NCBI RefSeq assembly: GCF_014640115.1
Contig: NZ_BMGI01000002.1
Span: forward strand, 310,001 to 374,000
Direction: 5' to 3'
Source of the DNA: Sinisalibacter lacisalsi
GTDB lineage: Bacteria; Pseudomonadota; Alphaproteobacteria; Rhodobacterales; Rhodobacteraceae
DNA: 64,000 nucleotides
The position numbers and the translations under genes are program-made. The notes beneath the pieces were generated by a model, which was not told the origin of the DNA, made no database searches, and was given only the letters and a program-made list of their open reading frames with translations. Within the stretch, counting starts at the first letter, position 1. The number at the start of each line of letters is the position of its first letter. Below are positions 34,306 through 43,697 of this stretch, piece after piece.

Positions 34306-35162
34306 CCCCGACCATGCGCGCGGCGCTGTGGATGTCCGGGGCGATCGCCTCGTTCACCACCATGGCGTTGGCGGGGCGGGCCGTCAGCCTCGATCACGAC
34401 ACCTTCGAACTCATGCTCTACCGCTCGCTCGTGGGGCTGTTCATCATGATCGTGGTGATCGGTTTCAGGGGTGGGCCGGCGCGGATCGGGCGGCGGCATC
34501 TCGGGCTGCACCTGGTGCGCAACATCAGCCATTTCACCGGCCAGAACCTGTGGTTCTACGCGATCACCGTGGTGCCGCTGGCGCAGGTCTTCGCGCTCGA
34601 GTTCAGCGCGCCGCTGTGGGCGCTGGTGCTCGCGCCGATCTTCCTCAACGAGGCGATCACCCGCAGCCGCGCGCTGGCCGCGCTGGTGGGATTCGTCGGT
34701 ATCCTCGTGGTCACCCAGCCGTTTTCGGCGCCGCTTACCCCGGGAGTGCTCGCGGCCGCCGGGGCGGCGATCGGCTTTGCCGGCTCGGCGATCTTCACCC
34801 GCCGGCTGACCCGCACCGAGAACGTGCTGAGCATCCTGTTCTGGCTTACCGCGATGCAGGCCGTGTTCGGCCTTGTCATGGCCGGGTGGGACGGCGACCT
34901 CGCCGCGCCGACCGCCGCCGCCCTGCCCTGGCTGGTGCTGATCGGCTTCGCGGGGCTGCTCGCGCATCTGTGCCTGACCTCGGCGCTTCGGCTCGCTCCG
35001 GCGGCCGTGGTGATGCCGGTGGATTTCGTCCGCCTGCCGCTGATCGCTGTGATCGGCTGGGTGTTCTACGACGAGGGGTTCGAGGCGGCGGTGCTGCTCG
35101 GGGGCGCGCTGATCATCGCCGCGAACTGGATCAACCTGCGCGTCGAGGCGCGGCGGCGATGA
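34302..35162 (+). CDS. EamA/DMT family transporter
   Basis: Inner-membrane permease of the drug/metabolite transporter superfamily, 286 aa with ten predicted helices in two EamA repeats. Typical motifs are the substrate-path segment QVFALEFSAPLWALVLAPIFLNE in the first repeat and DFVRLPLIAVIGWVFYDEGFE in the second. The start overlaps the ABM-like gene by ATGA. Substrate unknown. A second EamA gene follows at 35219. Confidence 0.88.
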   Translation: MTPTMRAALWMSGAIASFTTMALAGRAVSLDHDTFELMLYRSLVGLFIMIVVIGFRGGPARIGRRHLGLHLVRNISHFTGQNLWFYAITVVPLAQVFALEFSAPLWALVLAPIFLNEAITRSRALAALVGFVGILVVTQPFSAPLTPGVLAAAGAAIGFAGSAIFTRRLTRTENVLSILFWLTAMQAVFGLVMAGWDGDLAAPTAAALPWLVLIGFAGLLAHLCLTSALRLAPAAVVMPVDFVRLPLIAVIGWVFYDEGFEAAVLLGGALIIAANWINLRVEARRR

Positions 35163-35218
35163 GGCGAAACCGCAGGTTCCGGGTCGCGCCCGCGCGCGCC
35201 GCGGGCTAGTCATTGCGC

Positions 35219-36130
35219 ATGATACAGATGGCTCTCTCCCCGCGCGCCTGGGCGCTGCTTCTGGCGCTGTCGCTGATCTGGGGGTCCAGCTTCCTGACCA
35301 CGACGGAACTTCTCGACGTGATGGCCCCGCTGCACGTGGTCACCCACCGGGTGCTCTGGGCCGCGGTGCTGCTTTGGGGATACGTGCTCCTGCGCCGGTT
35401 CCCTCTGCCGCGCGATGCGCGCACGCTGGGGGCGCTGTTCCTCATGGGCCTTGGCAACAACGCGGTGCCCTTCGCGCTTCAAGCCTTCGCCCAGACCACC
35501 ATCGAGTCGGGCCTCGCCGGAATTCTCAACGCGACCACGGCGATCTTCGGCCCGCTGGTGGCGGCGATCTTTCTCGCCGACGAGCGGCTGCGCCCGGGCC
35601 GGGCCGCCGGGGTCGCGCTCGGGTTCGCCGGCATCGTCGTGGTGATCGGTCCGGCGGCGCTCTCGGGGATCGACCCGCGCTCGCTGGCGCAACTGGCCAT
35701 GCTCGCCTCGACGTTGTCCTACGCGCTCTCGTCGGTTTGGGCGCGCCGGCATCTCGGGCATCTGCGCCCGGAGGTGGCGGCGCTCGGGATGCTCACCGCC
35801 TCCGCGCTGACCCTGCTGCCGCTGTCCTGGCTCGTATCGGGGCCGCTGCCGCTCGCCCTGCCCGGCCCGACCCTGGCAGCGATCGGCTATTACGCCGGCG
35901 TGGTCACCGCGCTTGCCTACCTGATCTATTATCAGCTCATCCGCACCGCCGGGGCCGGCAACACCATGCTGGTGACGCTCCTGATCGTGCCCGTCGCCGT
36001 CTCGCTCGGCGCCGTGGTCCGCGCCGAGGCCCTGCCGCTGTCCGCCTACGCCGGCTTCGGCCTGATCGCGCTGGGGCTGATCCTGATCGAGGGCCGGCTG
36101 CTGCGACGCCGCGCGCCCGGAAGGGTTTGA
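35219..36130 (+). CDS. EamA/DMT family transporter
   Basis: Second ten-helix metabolite transporter, about 303 aa. It begins with RAWALLLALSLIWGSSFL, an EamA hallmark, and ends with LIALGLILIEGRLLRR. Similarity to its neighbour is at the superfamily level only. It is unlikely to be a recent tandem duplicate, since the segments differ throughout. The ATG at 35219 is chosen; a TTG 6 bp upstream is in frame. Substrate unknown. Confidence 0.88.
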   Translation: MIQMALSPRAWALLLALSLIWGSSFLTTTELLDVMAPLHVVTHRVLWAAVLLWGYVLLRRFPLPRDARTLGALFLMGLGNNAVPFALQAFAQTTIESGLAGILNATTAIFGPLVAAIFLADERLRPGRAAGVALGFAGIVVVIGPAALSGIDPRSLAQLAMLASTLSYALSSVWARRHLGHLRPEVAALGMLTASALTLLPLSWLVSGPLPLALPGPTLAAIGYYAGVVTALAYLIYYQLIRTAGAGNTMLVTLLIVPVAVSLGAVVRAEALPLSAYAGFGLIALGLILIEGRLLRRRAPGRV

Positions 36131-36180
36131 CCACCTCGCGCCCGCCCGCTACTCAGGCGCGCAAAGGCATGGAGGCGGGG

Positions 36181-37041
36181 ATGATCTACGAAAGCGCCGA
36201 GAACTGGCGCGCGGCGGGCGAGAAACGGGTGCTGTTGTTCGGCATGTCGGGGCTGGGCAAGACCTACCTTGCCAACCTGCTGCGCGACTCGGGCGGCTGG
36301 TTTCACTACTCGGTCGATTACCGCATCGGCACGCGCTACATGGGCGAGCACATCGCCGACAACTTCAAGCGCGAGGCGATGAAAAACCCGTTCCTGCGCG
36401 AGCTGCTGCTGACCGACAGCGTCTATATCGCCTCCAACATCACCTTCGACAATCTCGCGCCGCTCTCCACCTATCTCGGCAAGCCGGGCGATCCGGCCAA
36501 GGGCGGGTTGGCGTTCGACGAATATATGGCGCGCCAGGCGCTGCACCGCGAAGCCGAGGTGGCGGCGATGCTCGACACCACCCGCTTCATCGACCGCGCG
36601 CGCGAGATCTACGGCTACTCCAATTTCGTCTGCGACACCTCGGGTTCGATCTGCGAAGTGGTCGATCCCGAAGACCCGGCCGATCCGGTGCTCACCGAGC
36701 TTTCGGCGCATCACCTTATGATCTGGATCGAGGGAAGTGAGGCCCATACCGAGGAGTTGATCCGCCGCTTCGCCAAGGCGCCCAAGCCGATGTATTACCA
36801 GCCCGCCTTCCTCGAAGCCGCCTGGGACGATTACCTTGCCTCGCATGACGTGCGGCCCGACAAGGTTGACCCCGACGACTTCATCCGCGCCACCTACGCC
36901 CGCGCCCTGGCCCATCGCCAGCCGCGCTACGCCGCCATGGCGGACCACTGGGGCGTGAAGGTCTGCGCCGACGAGGTGGCCCGGGTCAAGACCGCCGAAG
37001 ACTTCACCGAGCTCGTTGCCCGCGCCCTTGAGGCGCGCTGA
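36181..37041 (+). CDS. P-loop ATPase/kinase-like protein of unknown function
   Basis: A 286-aa protein with an N-terminal Walker A motif [17 protein letters not shown] (about 18-34). It has no obvious further named domain. Residues such as [13 protein letters not shown] and [16 protein letters not shown] suggest a nucleoside-kinase-like fold acting on a bound small molecule. It lies 50 bp after the EamA gene and 46 bp before metA. Homologues are familiar as hypothetical ATPases in Rhodobacterales. Function not assigned. Confidence 0.8.
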   Translation: MIYESAENWRAAGEKRVLLFGMSGLGKTYLANLLRDSGGWFHYSVDYRIGTRYMGEHIADNFKREAMKNPFLRELLLTDSVYIASNITFDNLAPLSTYLGKPGDPAKGGLAFDEYMARQALHREAEVAAMLDTTRFIDRAREIYGYSNFVCDTSGSICEVVDPEDPADPVLTELSAHHLMIWIEGSEAHTEELIRRFAKAPKPMYYQPAFLEAAWDDYLASHDVRPDKVDPDDFIRATYARALAHRQPRYAAMADHWGVKVCADEVARVKTAEDFTELVARALEAR

Positions 37042-37087
37042 CCAAGAGCCCATTTCCGCCCGATCCCGCAAGCCGAGGACACAACGC

Positions 37088-38026
37088 ATGCCGATCAAGA
37101 TCCCCGCCACGCTTCCCGCCTACAACACCCTGCGCGAGGAAGGCATCATGATGATGCGCGAGGAGCAGGCCGAGAAGCAGGAAATCCGCCCGATGCGGAT
37201 CGCGCTGCTCAACCTCATGCCGAAGAAGATCGAGACGGAAACCCAGTTCGCCCGCCTCATCGCCGCCTCGCCGCTGCAGGTGGAGCTGACGCTGGTGCGC
37301 CCGACCGAGCACATCTCGAAAACCACCAGCCAGGCCCATATCGGCGCGCATTACCTGCCGTTCCAGGAGATCAAGGACCAGAAGTTCGACGGCTTGATCA
37401 TCACCGGCGCGCCGATCGAGCACCTCGATTACGAGGAGGTCACCTACTGGGACGAGATGCGCGAGATCATGGACTGGACCCAGACCAACGTGCATTCCAC
37501 CTTCGGCGTCTGCTGGGGTGGCATGGCGATGCTCTACCATTTCCACGGCATCCCCAAGCACATGCTCGAGAAAAAGGCCTTCGGCTGCTACCCGCAGCGC
37601 AACCTCGCTCCGACCTCGCCGTTCCTGCGCGGGTTTTCCGACAATTTTGTCATCCCGGTGAGCCGCTGGACCGAGGTCAAGCAGGAAGACATCGACGCCC
37701 ACCCCGGGCTGGTGCCGCTGCTCGGCTCGCCCGAAACCGGCGCCTGCCTGGTGGAAGACCCGGCCCACCACGCGCTCTACATCTTCAACCATTTCGAATA
37801 CGACAGCGACACGCTGAAGAACGAGTATGACCGCGACGTGGCCAAGGGCGTGGCGATCAACGTGCCGATGAACTACTACCCCGACGACGATCCCTCGAAG
37901 CCGCCGCAGAACCGCTGGAAAAGCCACGCCCACCTGCTCTACGGCAACTGGATCGCCGAGATGTATCTCACCACGCCGTTCGAGGTCGACAGGATCGGCA
38001 CGGTGACCGAGGACCGGCGCGGGTGA
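37088..38026 (+). CDS. metAA: Homoserine O-acetyltransferase, MetA type
   Basis: First step of methionine synthesis, acylating homoserine. The 312-aa protein is a MetA-type class I glutamine-amidotransferase-like acyltransferase with catalytic Cys142 in FGVCWGG. The residue known to set acyl-CoA choice is Glu111 ([12 protein letters not shown], where E. coli has Gly in GAPLGLV). This predicts acetyl-CoA rather than succinyl-CoA, as in Bacillus and Thermotoga enzymes. The 46-bp upstream gap has no SAM-II riboswitch. The ATG at 37088 gives the conserved [12 protein letters not shown] start. Confidence 0.93.
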   Translation: MPIKIPATLPAYNTLREEGIMMMREEQAEKQEIRPMRIALLNLMPKKIETETQFARLIAASPLQVELTLVRPTEHISKTTSQAHIGAHYLPFQEIKDQKFDGLIITGAPIEHLDYEEVTYWDEMREIMDWTQTNVHSTFGVCWGGMAMLYHFHGIPKHMLEKKAFGCYPQRNLAPTSPFLRGFSDNFVIPVSRWTEVKQEDIDAHPGLVPLLGSPETGACLVEDPAHHALYIFNHFEYDSDTLKNEYDRDVAKGVAINVPMNYYPDDDPSKPPQNRWKSHAHLLYGNWIAEMYLTTPFEVDRIGTVTEDRRG

Positions 38027-38051
38027 GACCTGGGCGGAGCGAAGGGCCTGC

Positions 38052-38999
38052 ATGAGTATCGCCAGCACCGCGTTGATCGCCCTTGCCGGGCTGGGCGGCG
38101 CCACCCAGGTGCTCGCCGCGCGGCGCGAGGCGCGGGCGGCCCGGTTCACGCCGCCGGAGGGCGTTGACGTCGAGATCGAGGGCGCCCGGGTTCACGTCGC
38201 GGTGCTCGGCGAGGCCGGCCCCGATCTCGTCCTGATCCATGGCGCCTCCGGCAATACGCGCGATTTCACCTTTCGGCTCGCCGGCCGACTGGCGGAGCGA
38301 TACCGCGTGTTCGTGGTCGATCGCCCCGGGCTCGGATGGTCCGATCCGCACCCGGAGGGGCACCGGCTGGACGCGCAGGCCCGGCTCCTGCAGGCGGCGG
38401 TTGCGCGGCTCGGGGCGGAGCGGCCGATCGTGCTCGGCCAGTCCTACGGCGGCGCCGTCGCGCTGGCCTGGGGCCTGACCCTGCCGGGCACGCTCGCCGC
38501 GCTGGTGACGGTGTCGGGCGTGGCCTACCCCTGGCCCACCGGGCTCGGCGCTTTCTACACCGTGCTTTCGCACCCGCTCGGGCGCGCGCTCGTCATCCCC
38601 GCGCTCACCGCCTTCGTGCCGCGCGCGCTGATCGCCGGCCAGATCGCCAAGGTCTTCGCGCCGCAACCGGTGCCGCCCGGCTACGTCGCGCATTTCGGCC
38701 CGGACCTGACCCTGCGCCGGGGCCAGATGCGCATCAACGCGATGCAGCGCCGCGTGTTGCCGGGCGAGATCGAGACGCTTTCGCCGCGCTGGACGGAGAT
38801 CGAGGTTCCGATCGAGGTGATCCACGGCGACGCCGACCCGGTGGTGAGCCACGAACTGCACGCCGTCCAGCTCGCCCACCGCCACCCCGGGGCGCGGCTG
38901 ACCACCCTGCCCGGCATCGGCCACATGCCGCACCACGTGGCGCAAGACGATGTGATCGCCGCCATCGATCGCGCCGCATTGCGCGCCAATGTGAAATAG
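38052..38999 (+). CDS. Alpha/beta hydrolase
   Basis: Hydrolase of 315 aa. A hydrophobic N-terminal segment (about 5-25) may be a membrane anchor or signal. The fold follows: oxyanion motif LIHGASGNTRDF, nucleophile elbow LGQSYGGAV with Ser, acid in IHGDADPVVS, and His in GIGHMPHHV. The closest general description is the haloalkane-dehalogenase/epoxide-hydrolase-like esterase group; substrate unknown. It starts 25 bp after metA and is followed by ppk2. Confidence 0.87.
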   Translation: MSIASTALIALAGLGGATQVLAARREARAARFTPPEGVDVEIEGARVHVAVLGEAGPDLVLIHGASGNTRDFTFRLAGRLAERYRVFVVDRPGLGWSDPHPEGHRLDAQARLLQAAVARLGAERPIVLGQSYGGAVALAWGLTLPGTLAALVTVSGVAYPWPTGLGAFYTVLSHPLGRALVIPALTAFVPRALIAGQIAKVFAPQPVPPGYVAHFGPDLTLRRGQMRINAMQRRVLPGEIETLSPRWTEIEVPIEVIHGDADPVVSHELHAVQLAHRHPGARLTTLPGIGHMPHHVAQDDVIAAIDRAALRANVK

Positions 39000-39029
39000 C
39001 ATTACATTGGGGCAAACAAGGAGGCAGGC

Positions 39030-39899
39030 ATGACGTTACCCTTCGACGGCGCGATCTCGCGCTTCTACGCCGAAACCGCGCCGGAGCACGTGCGCGAGGC
39101 CATTGCCGAGGGCGAGAAGAAGGACATCATCACCGAGGCTTTCCCCTATGACCGCTGGCTGAAGAAGGACGACTACAAGGACCGCCTAGAGGCGCTCCAG
39201 CGTCAGCTCGTCAAGCTGCAGGCCGACGTGAAGGCAAGCGGCAAGCGCGTCGTGGTGGTGTTCGAGGGCCGCGACGCGGCCGGCAAGGGCGGCGCGATCA
39301 AGCGCTTCCGCGAGAACCTCAACCCCCGTGTCGCCCGCGTTGTGGCGCTGCCCAAACCCTCCGACCGCGAGGCGGGCGAGTGGTATTTCCAGCGCTACAT
39401 CCGCCAGTTGCCCACCGCCGGAGAGATCGTGCTGTTCGATCGGTCGTGGTATAACCGCGGCGTGGTCGAAAAGGTGTTCGACTTTTGCACCGACGATGCG
39501 CGCGCCGCCTTCTTCCGGCAATTGCCCGAGTTCGAAGACATGCTCGCCGACGAGGGTATCCACTTCTTCAAGATCTGGCTCAACGTCAGCCGCGCCGAGC
39601 AGTTGCGCCGTTTCCTCGCCCGCGAAAGAGACCCGCTCAAGCAGTGGAAACTGTCGTGGATCGATGTTGAGGGGCTGAACCGCTGGGACGCCTACAGCGC
39701 GGCGATCCGCGAGACCTTCGCCCAGAGCCACCGGCTGCGCGCGCCCTGGACGGTGATCCGTGCCGACGACAAGTATCGCGCCCGCCTCGCCGCGATCGAA
39801 ACCGTGCTGTCGGGGATCGACTTTGCCGGCAAGGATGCCGACGTCGCCACCCCGCCGGATCCGCTGATCGCGGGCGGGCCGGGCATCTGGAATGATTAG
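39030..39899 (+). CDS. ppk2: Polyphosphate kinase 2
   Basis: Transfers phosphate between polyphosphate and nucleotides, usually forming NTP from NDP. The 289-aa single-domain protein has Walker [17 protein letters not shown], the lid region [14 protein letters not shown] and Walker [15 protein letters not shown]. This matches class I PPK2. It starts 30 bp after the hydrolase gene with AAGGAGG upstream. A TetR-family regulator follows after a 234-bp gap in which I see no gene. Confidence 0.93.
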   Translation: MTLPFDGAISRFYAETAPEHVREAIAEGEKKDIITEAFPYDRWLKKDDYKDRLEALQRQLVKLQADVKASGKRVVVVFEGRDAAGKGGAIKRFRENLNPRVARVVALPKPSDREAGEWYFQRYIRQLPTAGEIVLFDRSWYNRGVVEKVFDFCTDDARAAFFRQLPEFEDMLADEGIHFFKIWLNVSRAEQLRRFLARERDPLKQWKLSWIDVEGLNRWDAYSAAIRETFAQSHRLRAPWTVIRADDKYRARLAAIETVLSGIDFAGKDADVATPPDPLIAGGPGIWND

Positions 39900-40133
39900 C
39901 GCGCGGCGCCATTCCCAACACGCCTTCAGCGCGGAACATGGCGCGCAGGGCGTGTTCGACGCGCGGCAGAGCGTGGCCCCCTTCGCAGGCAAAGCGCGTG
40001 CACGTCTCCGCGCCCTTCGGGGGCGTCAGAAGTTGCGCCTGACCGCGCTGCAATGGCTTGAAATGGAACCGCCATTCCCGCGCCAGTGCGCCTGGTCGGA
40101 CAGGACAGCCGCCGAACCGGGGGGGTGGTGGTA

Positions 40134-40763
40134 ATGGCTGCCGGCCCCAAGAAACGCGGCTACCATCACGGCAACCTGCGTCAGGCGCTGGTGGAAGCGG
40201 CGCTGGCGCTGATCGAGGAGAAGGGCCCCACCGGCTTCACGCTCTCCGAAGCCGCGAAGGCGGCCGGGGTGACGCCCGCCGCGGTCTACCGCCATTTCGC
40301 CGGCCGGGAAGACCTGATCGCCGAGGCGGCGCGGCAGGGTTTCGAGGTTTTCGCCGACCTGCTGGAACATGCCTATGAAACCGGCCGGCCCTCGCCGCTG
40401 GCCTCGCTGGAGGCCACCGGGCGGGCCTATCTCGCCTTCGCCCGGCGCTTTCCGGGGCACTACGTGGCGATGTTCGAAAGCGGGATCTCGGTGAACCGCG
40501 ACCCCGATCTCGCGATCGTGGCCGGCCGCGCCCTTGGTGTGCTGGAGAAAGCCGCGGGCGAATTGATGGCGGAGTTGCCGGACGAGAAGCGCCCGCCCGC
40601 CCGCATGGTCTCGGCGCATATCTGGGCGCTGGCGCATGGCGTGGTCGAGCTGTTCGGACGCGGTGCGCCGGGCCGGACATCGCCGTTCCCGCCCGAGGAC
40701 CTGCTCGAAAGCGGGATCGGGATCTATCTCAGGGGGCTGGGGTTGATCCGGCCCGACGCCTGA
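40134..40763 (+). CDS. TetR/AcrR family transcriptional regulator
   Basis: Repressor of 209 aa. The N-terminal helix-turn-helix reads FTLSEAAKAAGVTPAAVYRHFAGREDLIAEAARQGF (about 33-68), and a TetR C-terminal ligand domain follows, of the WHG type (HIWALAHGVVELFGRG). The ATG at 40134 gives MAAGPKKRGYHHGNLR, a common start in this group. It is followed after 2 bp by a CDP-alcohol phosphatidyltransferase gene, with which it is likely co-transcribed. The ligand is unknown. Confidence 0.9.
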   Translation: MAAGPKKRGYHHGNLRQALVEAALALIEEKGPTGFTLSEAAKAAGVTPAAVYRHFAGREDLIAEAARQGFEVFADLLEHAYETGRPSPLASLEATGRAYLAFARRFPGHYVAMFESGISVNRDPDLAIVAGRALGVLEKAAGELMAELPDEKRPPARMVSAHIWALAHGVVELFGRGAPGRTSPFPPEDLLESGIGIYLRGLGLIRPDA

Positions 40764-40765
40764 GA

Positions 40766-41341
40766 ATGGTTCCGCGCCCGCCCGTCACCACCCTTGTGAA
40801 CGCGCTCTCGTTCTACCGGCTGCTGGCCGCTCCGGTGATCGTCTGGGCCGCGCTTTCGGGCCATCGCGGGTTATTCGCGGTGCTCATGCTGGTCAGCCTC
40901 GCCACCGACGCGGCCGACGGCTTCCTCGCCCGGCGCTGGAAGCAGGAGAGCCGGCTCGGCGCCCGTCTTGATTCGCTGGCCGACAGTCTCACGCTGGGGG
41001 CGGGGCTTGTGGGGGTCTGGGTCTTCGAGCGCGCGCCCTTCCTCGAGTCGCCGGGCTGGCTGCTGATGTTCCTCGCGGCGCTCGGCGTCGCGACGGCGGT
41101 GAGCCTGGTGAAGTTCGGCCGGCTGCCCGCCTTCCACCTCTACTCGTTCAAGCTGGCCGACCTCGCGCTCACCGCCTTCTTCATCGCGGTGTTTCTCTAC
41201 GATTTCCTGCCCTGGGCCTATGCGCTGTCGATGAGCCTCGCCACGCTGGCGGCGCTGGAGATCATCGCGGTGGCGCTGGTGATCGACCGGTTCCGCACCG
41301 ATCTCAAGGGGCTCTGGTGGGTGCTGCGCGCGCGCCGCTGA
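40766..41341 (+). CDS. CDP-alcohol phosphatidyltransferase family protein
   Basis: Integral membrane enzyme of phospholipid synthesis, 191 aa with about six helices. The full catalytic signature is present: D-x2-DG-x2-AR-x8-G-x3-D-x3-D in DAADGFLARR...GARLDSLAD. This defines the family but not the alcohol acceptor; phosphatidylglycerophosphate synthase is one option. Start ATG at 40766, 2 bp after the TetR gene stop. Two perfect palindromes follow at 41356-41396. Confidence 0.88.
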   Translation: MVPRPPVTTLVNALSFYRLLAAPVIVWAALSGHRGLFAVLMLVSLATDAADGFLARRWKQESRLGARLDSLADSLTLGAGLVGVWVFERAPFLESPGWLLMFLAALGVATAVSLVKFGRLPAFHLYSFKLADLALTAFFIAVFLYDFLPWAYALSMSLATLAALEIIAVALVIDRFRTDLKGLWWVLRARR

Positions 41342-41355
41342 GCCACGTGCGCAAG

Positions 41356-41396
41356 CGATCGCGCGATCGCGTGGCACGCCGCCGCGCGGCGGCGTC
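41356..41396. terminator. Two perfect palindromes between convergent genes
   Basis: A 16-bp palindrome (GCGATCGC repeated twice, 41356-41371) flanked by CCACG/CGTGG, and a 20-bp palindrome (ACGCCGCCGC joined to its complement, 41377-41396). They fill the 58 bp between the phosphatidyltransferase and sufS, and probably terminate transcription from both sides. No U tract. Confidence 0.6.
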
Positions 41397-41399
41397 CGC

Positions 41400-42620
41400 C
41401 TAGCCCAGCAGACGGTGGGCCAGTTCCAGCCCCTCGACGAGCTTGTCGACCTCCTCGGTGGTGTTGTAGAGGCCGAAGCTCGCCCGCGCGGTGGCGGTGA
41501 GGCCGAGATGGGTCATCAGCGGATGGGCGCAGTGGTGGCCCGCGCGCACGGCGATGCCCTTCTGGTCGAGGATGGTGGAGATGTCATGGGCGTGGCCGGC
41601 GCCTTCGATCGTCATCGAGAAGATCGCGGCCTTGCCCGGCGCATCGCCCTGCACGTTGAGCCAGTTCATCTCCTTGAACCGTTCGCGGGCATAGCTCGCC
41701 AGCCGCGCCTCGTGCGCGGCGACATTGTCCATGCCGAGCTCCATCAGGTACTCGAGCGCCACGCCGAGGCCGATGGTCTGCACGATGCCAGGGGTGCCGG
41801 CCTCGAACATCATCGGCGGATCGTTGTAGCTCACCGCCTCGCGTGAGACCTCGCGGATCATGTCGCCGCCCCCCATGAAGGGGCGCATCTCGGCCATACG
41901 TTCGCGCTTGATGTAGATCGCGCCGGAACCCGAGGGGCCGTAGAGCTTGTGGCCCGTCACCGGGTAGAAGTCGCAGCCGATCTCCTGCACGTCGACGGGC
42001 ATGTGCACCGCGCCCTGGCTGCCGTCGACCAGCACCGGCACGCCCTGCGCCTGCGCGCCCTCGGTGATCCGCTTCACGTCGACCACCGTGCCCAGCACGT
42101 TCGACACGTGGGTGACCGCCACGAGCTTGGTGCGCGGGGTGATCGCGGCGATCACCTTCTCGGCGTCGAGCGAGCCGTCGGGCTCGGTCTCGACCCAGAC
42201 CAGCTTCACCCCCTGGCGTTCGCGCAGGAAGTGCCACGGCACGATGTTGGCGTGGTGTTCGGCCACGCTGAGCACGATCTCGTCGCCCTCGCCCATGCGC
42301 GGCATCGCCCAACCATAGGCCACGAGGTTGATCGCCTCGGTGGTGCCCGAGGTGAAGACGATCTCCTCCTCCGAGCCCGCGCCGAGGAAGCGCGCCATAA
42401 TCCCGCGCACCGCCTCGTACTTGTCGGTGGCGAGGTTCGAGAGGTAGTGCAAGCCCCGGTGAACATTGGCGTATTCTTCCGAATAGGCCTTCGTCACCGC
42501 CTCGATCACCGCGCGCGGCTTCTGCGCCGAGGCGCCGTTGTCGAGGTAGACCAGCGGCTTGCCGTTGACCTCGCGGGCGAGGATCGGGAAATCGCCGCGG
42601 ACCTTGTCGATGTCATACAT
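41400..42620 (-). CDS. sufS: Cysteine desulfurase SufS
   Basis: PLP-dependent desulfurase that supplies sulfur for Fe-S cluster assembly. The 406-aa protein has the PLP lysine in VTGHKLYGPSG and the catalytic cysteine in VRAGHHCAHPLM, giving a group II (SufS) enzyme. The ATG overlaps the stop of the Yip1-like gene by 1 bp (TGATG). It is the last gene of the suf operon on the minus strand. It ends next to a pair of palindromes at 41356-41396. A second, different desulfurase is encoded at 47526-48575. Confidence 0.95.
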   Translation of the reverse strand: MYDIDKVRGDFPILAREVNGKPLVYLDNGASAQKPRAVIEAVTKAYSEEYANVHRGLHYLSNLATDKYEAVRGIMARFLGAGSEEEIVFTSGTTEAINLVAYGWAMPRMGEGDEIVLSVAEHHANIVPWHFLRERQGVKLVWVETEPDGSLDAEKVIAAITPRTKLVAVTHVSNVLGTVVDVKRITEGAQAQGVPVLVDGSQGAVHMPVDVQEIGCDFYPVTGHKLYGPSGSGAIYIKRERMAEMRPFMGGGDMIREVSREAVSYNDPPMMFEAGTPGIVQTIGLGVALEYLMELGMDNVAAHEARLASYARERFKEMNWLNVQGDAPGKAAIFSMTIEGAGHAHDISTILDQKGIAVRAGHHCAHPLMTHLGLTATARASFGLYNTTEEVDKLVEGLELAHRLLG

Positions 42621-43219
42621 CAGAACTCTCCCGTCTCGGTCGGCACGCCCACACCGATGATCGCCAGCACGATGGAAAACACCACCATCGCCGCGAACAT
42701 GGTCAGAAGGATGCCGACGAACACCATGCCGGCGTTGTTGAAGCCATGCATCTCGGCGATGAAATGGCTCAGGATCCAGAACGTCAGCACCAGCCCGATC
42801 ACCCAGAGCAGCATCGCCAGCCCCGGCGCGAAGAGGCCCAGCACGAGGATTCCGATCTCGATGTTCAGAAGCACGAAATGCAGCCAGATCACCGTGAGCA
42901 TGGCCTGGTCGAAGCTGCCGGTGCCGCCGGCCATCCGGCCCACCCAGTAGATGCCGAAGACCGTGAGCACCGAGATCGACGCCTGGGCAATGCCGGTGAC
43001 AAGGGGGTTGGCGAACAAGCCGCCGAAGGCTTCGGGATCGGTGGGAAACAGGACCGAGGCGATCACCCCGAGGATGGTGGTGACCACCAGGATCAGTGCC
43101 AGGATCTGCCAAAGCACCGCCCGCGACAGATCGAGGTTCTGCACGTCGCGCGCCACCTTGCGCGGTTCCGGCACGGTCTGCAACGCCATGCCAAAGAGAT
43201 AGCCCCACTCGAGTTTCAT
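42620..43219 (-). CDS. Yip1 family membrane protein
   Basis: Membrane protein of 199 aa with about five helices (ALILVVTTILGVIASVLF, LVTGIAQASISVLTVFGIYWVGR, IGILVLGLFAPGLAMLLWVIGLVLTFWI and others) in the Yip1 pattern. The function is unknown in bacteria. It is embedded in the suf operon: it overlaps the upstream Yip1-like gene by 4 bp and sufS by 1 bp. Its placement suggests a role linked to Fe-S assembly or just co-expression. Confidence 0.85.
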   Translation of the reverse strand: MKLEWGYLFGMALQTVPEPRKVARDVQNLDLSRAVLWQILALILVVTTILGVIASVLFPTDPEAFGGLFANPLVTGIAQASISVLTVFGIYWVGRMAGGTGSFDQAMLTVIWLHFVLLNIEIGILVLGLFAPGLAMLLWVIGLVLTFWILSHFIAEMHGFNNAGMVFVGILLTMFAAMVVFSIVLAIIGVGVPTETGEF

Positions 43220-43695
43220 GACCGCTCCACCGTCCACAGGTTGAGCGACCAGTGCACCACGAAGGCGGCGAGTGCAACCACGCCGGTCACGGTCAGCTGC
43301 GCACCGGGGCCGATGAAGCCCGCGACGAGGCCCCACAGCAACCACAGCGGGCTGGCAACCAGCAGCGCCCAGAACAGCGCGAAGCGCGCGCCGTAGCCGC
43401 TCCCCTGCCCGCCTATTGCGCGGGCGGCGAGGTGGCTCAGGCTTCCCAGCGCGTAGGCCACGAGCGGCACGATGAAGAGCCAGCCCAGCAGCGCGCCCCC
43501 GGCCAGCATCTGGAACTCCTGCCCGGTCTCGAACGCCTCGCGCTGCAGCCGGGGCCATTGCGCAACGAAGATCAGGAGGCAGGCCGCCATCAGAACCGCG
43601 AGCGCGCGGTCTTCACGCGGGGTCGTGCCGACGCGGGCTTCGAACACCGCGCGCGGCGCCACGTAAGCGCGCAGGATGTCGCTGGCGACGCCCAC
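43216..43695 (-). CDS. Yip1 family membrane protein (second copy)
   Basis: Membrane protein of 159 aa with about four helices (LAVLMAACLLIFVAQW, MLAGGALLGWLFIVPLVAYALGSL, FALFWALLVASPLWLLWGLVAGFI). The N-terminal VFEARVGTTPREDRAL segment is typical of the family. It overlaps the next Yip1-like gene by 4 bp and follows sufD after 2 bp. The two proteins probably form a complex, inferred from coupling. Confidence 0.82.
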   Translation of the reverse strand: MGVASDILRAYVAPRAVFEARVGTTPREDRALAVLMAACLLIFVAQWPRLQREAFETGQEFQMLAGGALLGWLFIVPLVAYALGSLSHLAARAIGGQGSGYGARFALFWALLVASPLWLLWGLVAGFIGPGAQLTVTGVVALAAFVVHWSLNLWTVERS

Positions 43696-43697
43696 CC

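Noticed and set aside
37042-37087. Possible SAM-II riboswitch upstream of metA
   Set aside because: The 46-bp gap is too short and has no H-type pseudoknot pattern.
40052-40076. Inverted AATGGC...GCCATT upstream of the TetR gene as its operator
   Set aside because: The 6-bp arms with a 13-bp spacer are likely by chance; not strong enough to list.
39900-40133. Minus-strand reading frame in the ppk2-tetR gap as a gene
   Set aside because: It extends into ppk2 in antisense, has no ribosome-binding site and has no recognisable domain.
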